Shown: piece after piece, positions 1 to 8,292 of the stretch | Numbering within the stretch: position 1 is the first letter of the stretch | Layout: the number at the start of each line of letters is the position of its first letter | Assembly (NCBI GenBank): GCA_007693485.1 | Contig: REDM01000215.1 | Location: 1 to 36,816 of the forward strand | Length of the DNA stretch: 36,816 bases | Direction: 5' to 3' | Origin: Spirochaetaceae bacterium | GTDB taxonomy: Bacteria; Spirochaetota; Spirochaetia; DSM-27196; PWMO01 | Made by a program: the position numbers and the translations under genes | Notes under the pieces: generated by a model | Told to the model about the DNA's origin: nothing | Databases searched by the model: none | The model's input: only the letters and a program-made list of their open reading frames with translations

Positions 1-736
1 GCTCAGAGATCCGAAGTCCTCCAACCGGGGCCGTTGCCTCCATCCGCTTGGCCTCGATAACCGGCAGCCCGATGATGTCCCACTGCTTCGCCCCGTCCGG
101 GCCGAAGTTCCCGATAGTGACGTCACCGATGTTGGCACCGATACGGATTCGAATCTGGAACAGGGCATTGAACGAGGAGGAAAGCTCGATGCTGGAACGA
201 AGGTTTGCGATGATTGCGAAGGCCCTCGTCAAAACCTCCCGCGTCTCCGGGTTCGCCGTATCGGTGAGGAAACGATCGTTTGCCTGATTGAACTGAAGAC
301 AGACCCGCTGCATTTCGATGCAGGTGTAGAAAAGCTCACGCGCGATGTAGCGTACCGCTTCTTCTTCGGTCATGTTCCTGATGTTGGGATCGATCGCGCC
401 CCCGTAGTGGAACATGAGGCTGTCGCCCTCGATCTTGTTAAGATAGCCGCCGTGTCGCTTCAGCACGGAGTTAAAGGCGGTGTAGAGGCCGTTCAGCACG
501 TCCTGGTTTTCCTGCGGACTCAGAAACTTCGAGATGAAGGTGTAGTCCGCGATGTCCATGAAGGCAACGCCCATGGTACTCACCACCGAGGTGCGCGGAA
601 TACCTCCGATTTCGAGAATAGAGTCGACCAGCTGTCGGGGAAGATAGAACTCTTCAATCTGGCGCCGAAGCCGGTACTCCTTCTCATCGATGCCGGCCGG
701 GGCCATGGCTTCAGACTGTTCGCTCGACATTTGCAT
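1..736 (-). CDS. Class III adenylate/guanylate cyclase catalytic domain, 3' end outside window
   Basis: Read by hand from the minus strand; the frame stays open to base 1, so the C-terminus is missing. About 245 residues are visible. A short N-terminal helix leads into a class III nucleotidyl cyclase domain: metal-binding Asp61 in FMDIADYTF, Lys101 and second metal-binding Asp105 in NKIEGDSLMF, and a late segment GAKQWDIIG (about 215-223). Such enzymes make cAMP or cGMP from NTP, and Lys101 with Asp220 fits ATP preference. The segment usually reading G-D-x-V-N-x-A-x-R reads GLPVIEAKR here, so the transition-state Asn is Ile227 while Arg231 is kept; activity is therefore uncertain. A TGA directly precedes the ATG at 736; ATG at 730 is an alternative start. 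It follows ligA by 48 bases and may be cotranscribed with it. Confidence 0.85.
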   Translation of the reverse strand, partial: MQMSSEQSEAMAPAGIDEKEYRLRRQIEEFYLPRQLVDSILEIGGIPRTSVVSTMGVAFMDIADYTFISKFLSPQENQDVLNGLYTAFNSVLKRHGGYLNKIEGDSLMFHYGGAIDPNIRNMTEEEAVRYIARELFYTCIEMQRVCLQFNQANDRFLTDTANPETREVLTRAFAIIANLRSSIELSSSFNALFQIRIRIGANIGDVTIGNFGPDGAKQWDIIGLPVIEAKRMEATAPVGGLRISE

Positions 737-784
737 TCATCATAGTGCAGCGGGGGGTGATCTGCAAACGCACCTCGGCGTCCA

Positions 785-2686
785 TCAGCCGGTGCCCACG
801 GATTCATCCGGAATCATGGCGCGGAACTGCTCCTCGGTGATGATGGGGATCCCAAGCGCCCGCGCCTTCTGCAGCTTGCTCGAGGTACCCTCGGGATCGT
901 TGGTAACCAGGTAGGTGAGCCCCTCGCCCACGCTTCCCCGGGTGCTCCCGCCGTGCGCCTGAACCAGAGCCTCCGCCTCCGCGCGCTTCATCGATTGCAT
1001 TGCGCCGGTGAAGCAGAAGCTGGTCCCCGCGAGCTCTCGCGACGCGATCGTACGGCCGATTGTGATCCGCCCGTTCGCCAGAACGGCGGTCATCTCTGCG
1101 TAGAGGGTTCGCACCCCTTCGATCAGCGTGGCGGCGGTCGTCTCTCCGATCCCGTCGGTCCGCGCGGCCATGTCGGACGGATCAGCGTCTCGGATAGCCT
1201 CAAGGCTGTCAAATCCAGCCGAAATCGCCTTTTCGCCGATCAGCTCGCCGATCCCCTCGATGTTGAACCCTGCAATGAACCGCGCAAGCGGAATCTCCCT
1301 CACCGATTGCAGACCGCGCAGGGCACGCCGAGCGATGCCCTCACCCATTCGGTCAAATTGCACGATGTCGTCTTCGGCCAGGGTGTAGAGGTCCGCGATG
1401 GAACGAACCCGACCAGACTCAAAGAGCTTCTGCACAAGGACCGGACCAAAGTCCTTGATGTCCAGCACCTCGATCCACTTGCGAATGCGGTAGTGCTCGC
1501 GCTTGGGACACTGCATGTTGGGGCAGAAGAGCCGGGTTCCCTCGTCAATTAGATCGGTGCCGCAGGTTTCGCAGACGTCGGGAGCCTCAATGTCAACAGC
1601 CTCCTCGGGCGTTGTGACCACCGATTCAATCTTGGGGATGATCTCTCCCCGTTTGGTGATGCGAACCAGCGAGCCGATTCTCAGACCCATCTCCGCGATG
1701 GCCCGCGTATTCACCAGATTGGCCCGCTTCACGGTGGTGCCGGCAAGCCGGACGGGATCGGTCACCCCGATCGGCGTGTAGAGATGGCCCGAGATACTCC
1801 AGACAACCTCGCGAAGTGCGGTGATCGCCTCTTCCAGGGTAAACTTGAAGGCAATCTGGCGCTCCGGGCGCGCACGCTTCATGTCGTCGGGGTCGATCTC
1901 GGGGCCCTTCACCACCAGACCGTCGATGTCGTAGTCAAGATCGGGTCGCGCTGCGGCAACCTCATCGCGGACGGCAACTACCTCTTCGGCGGTTGCGCAG
2001 CGGCGATGCGACACCACAGCAAAGCCCTGTTTGACAAGCCAATCGAGCTTTGCCGGCTCATCGGCGAAGTAGAGGTCATCTTCATCGTGCGCGGCGTCAT
2101 AACAGAGGACCTCGAGCAGATCACTACCCACGCCGTCCTTGCGCTTCATCACGCCGTTAGCGGCGTTTCGGCAGTTGGCCTTATCGGCGTAGTGCTTCCG
2201 GTGAACGGTCCGCGACATCAGGACCTCACCACGGATACCGCCGGTGAAGTCGGCGGAAATGCGCGGGGGAACCCCCTTCATTCGTGCCACGTTGGCGCTG
2301 ATGTCATCACCGACCTTCCCGTCGCCGCGGGTCACTCCGTACCGGAATCGGCCCTGTTCGTACTGCAGCTCAATGCCGGCACCGTCCATCTTGTACTGCG
2401 CGAGGTAGAACGGGTGGTTGATCTTTGCCGCCCATTTGAGGAAGGCCTCCGGGTCGGCGGCCTTGTCCTGGCTGTTCATCGGAATGCGGTGTTCGCGTTT
2501 GGGGAAACGGTCGGAGCTGTCGGGGCCAACCACCGAGAACAGGGGATTTTCGGGATCGAGCTCCCGCAGCCGGTCCCAGAGCGCATCAAACTCGGCGTCA
2601 GAGATCTCGGGTTCGTAGTTATAGTACCGATCCTGGTGATACCGGACCAGCGCTTCGAGTTCGCGAATCGTGTCACTCACCGGCAT
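785..2686 (-). CDS. ligA: NAD-dependent DNA ligase (LigA family, divergent)
   Basis: 633 residues, slightly short for the family (about 670). It seals nicks in replication and repair using NAD+ as AMP donor. Visible in order: the N-terminal NAD-binding Ia region (EISDAEFDAL, about 28-37), the adenylation motif YKMDGAG with nucleophile Lys99, TRGDGKVGDD (119-128), GEVLM (153-157), DGLVVK (255-260), a Cys4 zinc finger (Cys372, 375, 388, 393), helix-hairpin-helix repeats (about 400-540) and a C-terminal BRCT domain (about 555-633). Odd points: the motif usually PMLSL reads PMNSQDK, and the stretch usually QVGRTGxLTPVA reads WSISGHLYTPIGV, so this is a divergent clade and may be a second ligase. 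GTG at 2680 is a possible alternative start because a -10 element abuts the ATG. Confidence 0.92.
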   Translation of the reverse strand: MPVSDTIRELEALVRYHQDRYYNYEPEISDAEFDALWDRLRELDPENPLFSVVGPDSSDRFPKREHRIPMNSQDKAADPEAFLKWAAKINHPFYLAQYKMDGAGIELQYEQGRFRYGVTRGDGKVGDDISANVARMKGVPPRISADFTGGIRGEVLMSRTVHRKHYADKANCRNAANGVMKRKDGVGSDLLEVLCYDAAHDEDDLYFADEPAKLDWLVKQGFAVVSHRRCATAEEVVAVRDEVAAARPDLDYDIDGLVVKGPEIDPDDMKRARPERQIAFKFTLEEAITALREVVWSISGHLYTPIGVTDPVRLAGTTVKRANLVNTRAIAEMGLRIGSLVRITKRGEIIPKIESVVTTPEEAVDIEAPDVCETCGTDLIDEGTRLFCPNMQCPKREHYRIRKWIEVLDIKDFGPVLVQKLFESGRVRSIADLYTLAEDDIVQFDRMGEGIARRALRGLQSVREIPLARFIAGFNIEGIGELIGEKAISAGFDSLEAIRDADPSDMAARTDGIGETTAATLIEGVRTLYAEMTAVLANGRITIGRTIASRELAGTSFCFTGAMQSMKRAEAEALVQAHGGSTRGSVGEGLTYLVTNDPEGTSSKLQKARALGIPIITEEQFRAMIPDESVGTG

Positions 2687-2695
2687 ACTATACCA
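2687..2695 (-). promoter_or_regulatory. Extended -10 promoter abutting ligA
   Basis: TGGTATAGT on the minus strand is an extended -10 (TGn then TATAGT) that ends on the base before the ligA ATG. No convincing -35 is present. Transcription should start about seven bases into the annotated ORF, close to an in-frame GTG at 2680, which suggests a leaderless message. Confidence 0.5.
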
Positions 2696-2766
2696 CCAGA
2701 TCGGTGTGACAGACTATTCACCCCGCGAACATCAACGCGGAAAACAGCCATCGAACCATCGGAAGC

Positions 2767-2800
2767 AAAAAAAGCCCCCTCCTGACGCGGTGGAGGGGGC
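2767..2800 (-). terminator. Rho-independent terminator, minus strand
   Basis: A perfect 9-bp stem (2774-2782 with 2792-2800, GCCCCCTCC/GGAGGGGGC) has a 9-base loop and, on the minus strand, is followed by a run of seven T (2773-2767). It would end transcripts coming from lipA about 150 bases upstream, or a separate RNA starting between them. Confidence 0.85.
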
Positions 2801-2946
2801 CAAAGACGCGCTCCCGGAGGAAAGGAGGTGGAAACCCCCAGAAGCAAACAAATGGAGGCACGAATGCCTGTTCTACTCTTCTGAATGAATAACCACTAAA
2901 CTCGCAAAAGGTTACACTACGATCGAAAAAAACGTGAGCAATTACG
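2801..2946 (-). other. lipA 3' region or possible small RNA with UUCG hairpin and 16S-tail-like motif
   Basis: No credible coding frame lies here. On the minus strand it holds a hairpin with a TTCG loop (2856-2869, stem AGGCA/TGCCT), then CACCTCCTTTC (2830-2820), which matches the 3' end of bacterial 16S rRNA as remembered, then the terminator. Read on the plus strand the same bases are a near-ideal Shine-Dalgarno (AAAGGAGGTG), but the next ATG (2852) is about 20 bases away and opens only 10 codons. It may be an extended lipA 3' UTR or an independent RNA; no strong promoter was found inside it. Confidence 0.4.
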
Positions 2947-3873
2947 TCATGCTCCCGACTCGCGAAACAGTGGGTGAACGTTGCGCCGGTACGATTCGTA
3001 CTGGTCACCGGCGCGATACGACGAGCGAACCAGCGGACCGGCCTCGCAGTGGTGAAACCCTTTCTCCAGAGCCCGTTCCTTGAGCTCGGCAAACTCCTCG
3101 GGACGCCAGTACTTCTGCACCGGGATATGGGTACGCGAGGGCTGGAGGTATTGTCCCAGATTCATCACCGTTACACCGTGGGCGAGCAGATCGTCCATCG
3201 ACTCGAGAATCTCCTCGCGCGTCTCGCCCAGACCGAGCATCATGCTTGACTTGGTGACGGTATCCGGATCGATTTCTTTTGCGGTACGGAGAAACTCGAG
3301 GGATCGATCATAATCCGAACGCGAACGCACCAGCGGCGTCAGCCGACGCGAGGTCTCGATATTGTGACTCATGATATCCGGCTTGCTCTCGCAGACCGCA
3401 GCGATGCTCTCGCGGCGGCCCATGAGGTCGGAGGAGAGCAGTTCTACCGAACAGCCTGGCGCCTCGGCGCGAATCGCGTGCACGGTGGCGGCCAGCACCG
3501 CGGCCCCGCCGTCTTTCAGATCGTCCCGGTTGACCATGGTGATCACCACGTGGCGCAGCTGCATCTCCCGCACGGACTCGGCAACCCGCTGTGGTTCACC
3601 CCAGTCCACGGCACCGGGAAGCCCGGTCTTGACCGCGCAAAAGCGGCAGCGGCGGGTGCAGGTGTCACCCAGAATCATGAAGGTTGCCGTTCGATGGTCA
3701 CCCCAGCACTCGTGAATATTCGGACACTTCGCCTCTTCACAGACCGTGTTCAGGCGCTGGGAGCGAATCAGTTTTTTTACGTCGCGAAACCCTTCGGTGG
3801 TATTCAGGTGGATACGGAGCCACTCGGGCTTTCGATTGACCCCGCTCTGCGGGGGAGAAGTTGGTTGGTCCAT
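2947..3873 (-). CDS. lipA: Lipoyl synthase
   Basis: 308 residues, normal length. A radical SAM enzyme that inserts two sulphurs into protein-bound octanoyl groups to form lipoyl cofactor. The auxiliary cluster ligands are Cys45, Cys50 and Cys56 (C-x4-C-x5-C), the radical SAM cluster uses Cys72, Cys76 and Cys79 (CTRRCRFC), and the C-terminal RSSY motif (about residue 287) that ligates the auxiliary cluster is present. Identification is secure. No lipB, lplA or lipoyl-dependent enzyme gene is visible nearby. A TATAGT hexamer lies six bases before the ATG, so its message may be leaderless. It is divergent from the reductase gene at 3999. Confidence 0.97.
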   Translation of the reverse strand: MDQPTSPPQSGVNRKPEWLRIHLNTTEGFRDVKKLIRSQRLNTVCEEAKCPNIHECWGDHRTATFMILGDTCTRRCRFCAVKTGLPGAVDWGEPQRVAESVREMQLRHVVITMVNRDDLKDGGAAVLAATVHAIRAEAPGCSVELLSSDLMGRRESIAAVCESKPDIMSHNIETSRRLTPLVRSRSDYDRSLEFLRTAKEIDPDTVTKSSMMLGLGETREEILESMDDLLAHGVTVMNLGQYLQPSRTHIPVQKYWRPEEFAELKERALEKGFHHCEAGPLVRSSYRAGDQYESYRRNVHPLFRESGA

Positions 3874-3879
3874 ACCCTA

Positions 3880-3885
3880 ACTATA
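3880..3885 (-). promoter_or_regulatory. -10 element of lipA
   Basis: TATAGT on the minus strand, six bases before the lipA ATG; no clear -35. The predicted transcription start coincides with the A of the ATG. Confidence 0.45.
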
Positions 3886-3963
3886 CTCAATCGAGCGAAC
3901 CGCGAAAAGCGTCGTTGTGCCGGAAGCCCGTCCGCAGACGACAATACGAGGCCCGGCGAATTG

Positions 3964-3992
3964 TTGACGAAACGATTCAAGTTCTTCATATT
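3964..3992 (+). promoter_or_regulatory. Promoter of the reductase-miaB-mtaB run
   Basis: TTGACG (3964-3969), 17-base spacer, CATATT (3987-3992), then only six bases to the ATG at 3999. The spacing is canonical, and it predicts a leaderless first cistron. Confidence 0.6.
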
Positions 3993-3998
3993 GAGCTG

Positions 3999-4670
3999 AT
4001 GAAGGCAACCGCACCCCACGCTCATGGCGTGACCCGTCAGGTAGAGGCACTCCGTGAAGTTGGCGGGGAGACCTTTGTCGTTCGCATGAGTCGCGGAAAC
4101 CTCAATTTCGAACCAGGACAGTACCTCGCGGTGGGCATCGAGGGACAGATCGATGCGCGGGAGTACTCGATTTATTCGTCGCCCGTCCAGGATTTCCTGG
4201 AAATTCTGGTCAAAGAGGTAGAAGAAGGCTACGTATCTCCGCGGCTTCGCGCCCTGCACCCCGGGCAACGGCTCTTTGTCGACGGTCCGTTTGGTTACTT
4301 CACCATACCCGAAGACCAACGCCAGGCGGGGAAGTTCCTCTTCATCGCCACGGGAACCGGAATTTCGCCGTTCCACTGTTTTGCCCTCGCATACCCACAG
4401 CTGGACTATCGGGTCCTGCACGGGGTGCGACGGCTCGAGGATCGCTACGAGATGGACGTCTTTGACCGCAGCCGCTACACCGCGTGCGTTACCCGCGAAG
4501 ACGGGGGCGATTACCGCGGCCGCGTGACCGATTATCTCCGCGAACACCCCGTGAATCCGGATACGCTCTGTTACCTCTGTGGCAACTGCGATATGATCTA
4601 CGAAGCGTTCGATATCCTGAAAGATCAGGGTGTCTCACCCGAACACCTGTTTGCCGAGGTCTACTTTTGA
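3999..4670 (+). CDS. Ferredoxin-NADP reductase-like flavoprotein
   Basis: 223 residues. An FAD-binding barrel carries the REYSIYSSP motif (R-x-Y-S-type flavin binding, about 47-55), and the NAD(P)-binding half carries GTGISPF and a late CGNCDMI (pyridine-nucleotide contact), ending in Val-Tyr-Phe. Such proteins move electrons between NAD(P)H and ferredoxin or flavodoxin. The frame is open upstream to 3861, but the ATG at 3999 matches the fold's beginning and a promoter lies just before it. The stop overlaps the miaB start (TGATG), so the two are translationally coupled. Inference: it may feed reductant to the radical SAM enzymes encoded after it. The exact electron partner cannot be told from sequence. 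Confidence 0.85.
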   Translation: MKATAPHAHGVTRQVEALREVGGETFVVRMSRGNLNFEPGQYLAVGIEGQIDAREYSIYSSPVQDFLEILVKEVEEGYVSPRLRALHPGQRLFVDGPFGYFTIPEDQRQAGKFLFIATGTGISPFHCFALAYPQLDYRVLHGVRRLEDRYEMDVFDRSRYTACVTREDGGDYRGRVTDYLREHPVNPDTLCYLCGNCDMIYEAFDILKDQGVSPEHLFAEVYF

Positions 4671-6232
4671 TGAATTACTGCCTGGTGCCGCTCGGCTGCC
4701 AGATGAACCAGTCGGACACCGAGCGGATTCGCACGGTGCTCGAGGCCATGGGTTACCGCCCCACCGACCGCGAAGAAGAAGCAGACCTCTTGGGCATCGT
4801 CGCCTGCTCGGTGCGCCAGAAAGCGATCGACAAGGTCTACGCCAAAATCCACAAGTGGAACGAGTGGAAGCTGCGAAAGAACCTGCTGACCTTTGTCTCC
4901 GGCTGCATCCTCCCCGCCGACCGGGAAAAGTTTCTCAAACGGTTTGACCTTCTCTTCACTATCAACGAGCTGCCCCATCTGCCCGACATGATCCGCCAGT
5001 ACGGTGTAGTGACGCCCGCGGCTCTGGCCCAACCCGGTGAGATGCCGGAACCGCCCCAGCCACCCGCACCCTCCGTCGGCGCCGCCGAGCCGGAAACGCC
5101 GGCTCCCCGCGTGCAGACCGTTTCCATCGGCCGGCTGGCCCGGCGACCGCTGCCTGCGGCCATTCCTGATTCCAGTCTCCTCGATGAAACCCGCGGGTTC
5201 TGGCACATCGAACCGTCGTACTCGTCGTCATTCGAAGCTTTCGTGCCGATCCAGAACGGCTGCGACAAGTTCTGTACCTTCTGCGCGGTGCCCTACACCC
5301 GCGGCCGCGAGGTATCGCGCCCCTCGACGGAGATACTCCACGAGGTGACCCGGCTTGCCGATGCGGGCTACCGCTGCATTACCCTTCTGGGGCAGAACGT
5401 GAATTCCTACGGACTCGACCGCCGCAGCGACGAGATCGGCTTCCCCGAGCTGCTCCGACGCATTGGGCGCATTGGCGCCGAAAGGGAACACCCCTTCCGC
5501 CTCTACTTCACCTCGCCCCACCCTCACGACATGACCGACGAGGTCATCGACGTCATCGCGGAATACCCCTGCCTTGGCAAGCAGATTCACCTCCCGATGC
5601 AGTCGGGAGACGACAAGGTTCTCATCCGGATGAACCGAAACTACCGCATCGACGGCTATCGCCGCGTGGTGGAAGCGATTCGACGCACAATTCCCGAGGC
5701 AACGCTCTTTACCGACATCATCGTAGGGTTCACCGGCGAAACCGAAGCGCAGTTCCAGAACACGGTTTCGGCGATGCGTGAGTTTGCCTTTAACATGGCC
5801 TACGTCGCGATGTACTCGCCACGCCCGGGAGCCGCGAGCTCCCGATGGGCCGACGACGTCCCACTGGACGAGAAAAAGCGTCGCCTCCACCTCCTTTCCG
5901 AGGTGCTGCAGGAGACATCGGGAGCGTATAACCGCAATCTCGTTGGAAGCCGGGTACGCGTTCTGGTTGACGGAACCGACCGAAAGCCGGGGTTTGTCTC
6001 CACCAAGACCGAGGGGCGCCTCATCGTGCGGGTTGCGGATCCGGGCGCTGACGCGGCGGACGGTACCCCGGCCGGACGCGGCATTGTGGGTTCGCTGCTC
6101 GACGTCGAGATCACCGCCGCTTCGCCGCTGTCGATGGAAGGGCGCATCGTGGATCCCCGCGCAGTCGCGCCCGCGCACTGGTCGGCGGGATCGGTTTTGC
6201 AGGCGACCCCATTCCCGGTGGGGGCGCGCTGA
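4670..6232 (+). CDS. miaB: tRNA-2-methylthio-N6-dimethylallyladenosine synthase
   Basis: 520 residues, longer than the usual 440-470. It converts i6A37 in tRNA to ms2i6A. The N-terminal methylthiotransferase domain has Cys10, Cys46 and Cys79 for the second cluster; the radical SAM motif GCDKFCTFC (Cys198, 202, 205) is followed by VPYTRGREVSRP and LLGQNVNSYG, which are typical of MiaB rather than RimO or MtaB; a TRAM RNA-binding domain fills the C-terminus (about 430-510). A Pro/Ala-rich insert of roughly 70 residues (about 113-185) sits between the first two domains. The start overlaps the reductase stop, and mtaB begins on the base after its stop. Confidence 0.95.
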   Translation: MNYCLVPLGCQMNQSDTERIRTVLEAMGYRPTDREEEADLLGIVACSVRQKAIDKVYAKIHKWNEWKLRKNLLTFVSGCILPADREKFLKRFDLLFTINELPHLPDMIRQYGVVTPAALAQPGEMPEPPQPPAPSVGAAEPETPAPRVQTVSIGRLARRPLPAAIPDSSLLDETRGFWHIEPSYSSSFEAFVPIQNGCDKFCTFCAVPYTRGREVSRPSTEILHEVTRLADAGYRCITLLGQNVNSYGLDRRSDEIGFPELLRRIGRIGAEREHPFRLYFTSPHPHDMTDEVIDVIAEYPCLGKQIHLPMQSGDDKVLIRMNRNYRIDGYRRVVEAIRRTIPEATLFTDIIVGFTGETEAQFQNTVSAMREFAFNMAYVAMYSPRPGAASSRWADDVPLDEKKRRLHLLSEVLQETSGAYNRNLVGSRVRVLVDGTDRKPGFVSTKTEGRLIVRVADPGADAADGTPAGRGIVGSLLDVEITAASPLSMEGRIVDPRAVAPAHWSAGSVLQATPFPVGAR

Positions 6233-7543
6233 GTGAGTGCTTCCTCGGATACCGGTCGACGGGTCGCATTTCAGACCCTCGGCTGCCGCCTGAACCAGTT
6301 TGAGACAGACTCGCTGGCCGGAGAGTTTGAATCCGCCGGGTACCAGATTGTCCCCTTCGATCAGGCTGCCGATGCCTACATCATCAACACCTGTACCGTC
6401 ACCAACAAGGCGGACCGAAAGTCGCGCAACGCCGTGAACCGCGCCGCGCGGCAGACCCCCCTCACGGTGGTCACCGGCTGCTTTGTGGAGAGTCACCGCG
6501 ATGCGCTGGAGGAACAGCCGGGCGTGATCGCGGTGGACAACCAGCGAAAGCGCCACATCGTGGAGATTGTGGATGCCCACCTGCGCGGCGAGATCCTGCA
6601 CGCTCAGGAGCTTGACCCCGAACTCTTCGACTATCGGGTACCCGACCCCATTTTCCACACCCGGAGCATGGTGAAGATCCAGGACGGCTGCGACAACTAC
6701 TGCACCTTCTGTATCATTCCTTTTGTGCGCGGCCACGCGGTGAGCCGCGAGTCGCAGTCCGTGCTCGACCACGTACGCGCCTCAATCGATCACGGCTACC
6801 GCGAGATTGTCGTCACCGGCGTCAATATCAGTCGCTACAACCACGGCGATGTGGGGTTCAGCCGGCTGATGGAGCAGATGCTCGAGCTCGACGGCGACTA
6901 CCGCCTGCGCATCTCCTCCATGGAGCCTGACTCCCTCGACGACCGTTTTTTTGAACTCCTGAACCATCCGCGCATGACGCCACATCTTCATCTCTGTCTG
7001 CAGAGCGGCAGCGAGCGGATTCTGCTGAAAATGCGCCGACAGTACACCGTTGCCGGATACCGCTCGATGGTCGACCGGATCCGCGCGCGGATTCCCGATT
7101 TCAACCTCACAACCGACATCATCGTGGGTTTTCCCGGTGAGACCGAAGAAGACTTCGCAGAAACCTGCCGGGTGTGCGAAGAGATCGCCTTCAGCCACAT
7201 ACACACCTTTGCCTATTCCCGGCGCAGCGGCACCCGCGCCGACCGCATGCCTGATCAGATCCCCGAGCGAACAAAGCAGAAGCGCTCAAAATTAATTCGT
7301 GAGATCGGTGAGCGCGGCAAGCGGGCATACCGTGCCTCGCGCATCGGAACCGTCGAACGTCTGCTGGTGGAACGCGTGGAGGCGTGGGAGGATCGCGGTA
7401 TCGCGCGCGGGTACGGCGAACACTACGTACCCATTCTGCTCGACGCGGCGGTTGGTGATGTGAAGCGCAACACGTTTGTTTCCGCCCTGATCACCGGTAT
7501 CCAGACCGGCGAGGACCCCGCCCTCCTCGCGCGCGCAACCTGA
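6233..7543 (+). CDS. mtaB: tRNA t6A37 methylthiotransferase
   Basis: 436 residues, GTG start directly after the miaB TGA. It methylthiolates t6A to ms2t6A at position 37 of ANN-decoding tRNAs. Cluster ligands are Cys18 (TLGCRLNQFE), Cys54 (NTCTVTNKAD) and Cys83 in the methylthiotransferase domain, and Cys153, 157 and 160 (GCDNYCTFC) in the radical SAM domain; a C-terminal TRAM-like segment follows. The CRLNQ-E and NTCTVT signatures are characteristic of the MtaB/CDKAL1 group. Its substrate precursor is made by TsaC, encoded at 9930-11009 in the same window. Confidence 0.94.
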   Translation: MSASSDTGRRVAFQTLGCRLNQFETDSLAGEFESAGYQIVPFDQAADAYIINTCTVTNKADRKSRNAVNRAARQTPLTVVTGCFVESHRDALEEQPGVIAVDNQRKRHIVEIVDAHLRGEILHAQELDPELFDYRVPDPIFHTRSMVKIQDGCDNYCTFCIIPFVRGHAVSRESQSVLDHVRASIDHGYREIVVTGVNISRYNHGDVGFSRLMEQMLELDGDYRLRISSMEPDSLDDRFFELLNHPRMTPHLHLCLQSGSERILLKMRRQYTVAGYRSMVDRIRARIPDFNLTTDIIVGFPGETEEDFAETCRVCEEIAFSHIHTFAYSRRSGTRADRMPDQIPERTKQKRSKLIREIGERGKRAYRASRIGTVERLLVERVEAWEDRGIARGYGEHYVPILLDAAVGDVKRNTFVSALITGIQTGEDPALLARAT

Positions 7544-7566
7544 CTGCCCGGGGAAGCGATCGTGCC

Positions 7567-8289
7567 ATGGTAACCCTGTCCGTCGGTGACCATCCAAGCG
7601 CGCGCCGGTTCTCCCGGGCGCTTGGGCTGAAGCGGCTGCGCGGGGCGTGGAGATTTCCGGTCTTTGCCGACGGTTCATCGGTTGCCGATGCGCGCCGCCT
7701 GCTCTTCGTACCGGCAACCGCGCCCACCGCCGCGGCGTGGGGGTTTGTCCTCGGACGCCTGTCCGAGACCCACGATTTGCGCTGCTGCGTTGCCTGCGCC
7801 CTCCTGCCCGCGCCCTCTGAAGGGCTCGCGCTGATCAACCGCGTAGCGTATGCCGACCGGCGCTACTATCCGGATATTCTGGTGAACCCCGGCATTCCGG
7901 AACGCGGCAGCTCCAGCGTTCCAAGCGGTGAGTTTCTCCGGACGGCACTCTTTTTTCTGGCACCACACCAGGTTGTCTGCCTGGAGGCCCCCGAGGGTAT
8001 GGCTTCAGATACTGATGTCGACCACATCGTGTCGATGACGGAGGAGCTCGAACTCGCAATCCCGGACCCCCGTGAACTGACCGCCGGGGAGCGACACGCA
8101 GTGACGACCTTTGCGGACACCCACAACTGCAGCCGCGCCGAGACGGACCACCTGCTGCGCTCGGTACGTTCGTGCACGATTCGAACCGGCCGATTCCCGA
8201 CCGAACTGTTCCCTCGCGAAGCCATTCATCCCGGCGTCACACGGGGAGCGACCCTTGCTGCCGTTCTCACCGCGCTGGAGCAGGAGTAA
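7567..8289 (+). CDS. Unknown protein between mtaB and the SPL-like gene
   Basis: 240 residues; I do not recognise the family. It is soluble by composition, with no signal peptide or membrane segment. Two adjacent Cys (HDLRCCVACALL, about 70-81) and a further single Cys are present but no obvious cofactor motif. The ATG lies 23 bases after mtaB behind a GGGGA-type ribosome-binding site, and its stop is 3 bases before the SPL-like start, whose Shine-Dalgarno lies in its last codons. That tight packing implies a job linked to the next gene. A real gene on frame integrity and context; function unknown. Confidence 0.8.
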   Translation: MVTLSVGDHPSARRFSRALGLKRLRGAWRFPVFADGSSVADARRLLFVPATAPTAAAWGFVLGRLSETHDLRCCVACALLPAPSEGLALINRVAYADRRYYPDILVNPGIPERGSSSVPSGEFLRTALFFLAPHQVVCLEAPEGMASDTDVDHIVSMTEELELAIPDPRELTAGERHAVTTFADTHNCSRAETDHLLRSVRSCTIRTGRFPTELFPREAIHPGVTRGATLAAVLTALEQE

Positions 8290-8292
8290 CGG

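Noticed and set aside
1784-2785. 333-codon plus-strand open frame inside ligA
   Set aside because: Antisense shadow of the ligase gene; no recognisable domain.
2852-2884. 10-codon peptide after a perfect Shine-Dalgarno on the plus strand
   Set aside because: The ribosome-binding site is about 20 bases from the ATG, too far for efficient use, and no plus-strand promoter was seen.
4484-4669. 62-codon N-terminal extension of MiaB
   Set aside because: It lies in another frame of the reductase gene; MiaB proteins start at the MNYCLVPLGCQ segment (4670).
5228-6772. 514-codon minus-strand open frame across miaB and mtaB
   Set aside because: It is antisense to two certain genes; its composition is Val/His/Arg-rich shadow sequence typical of high-GC DNA, with no motif or ribosome-binding site.
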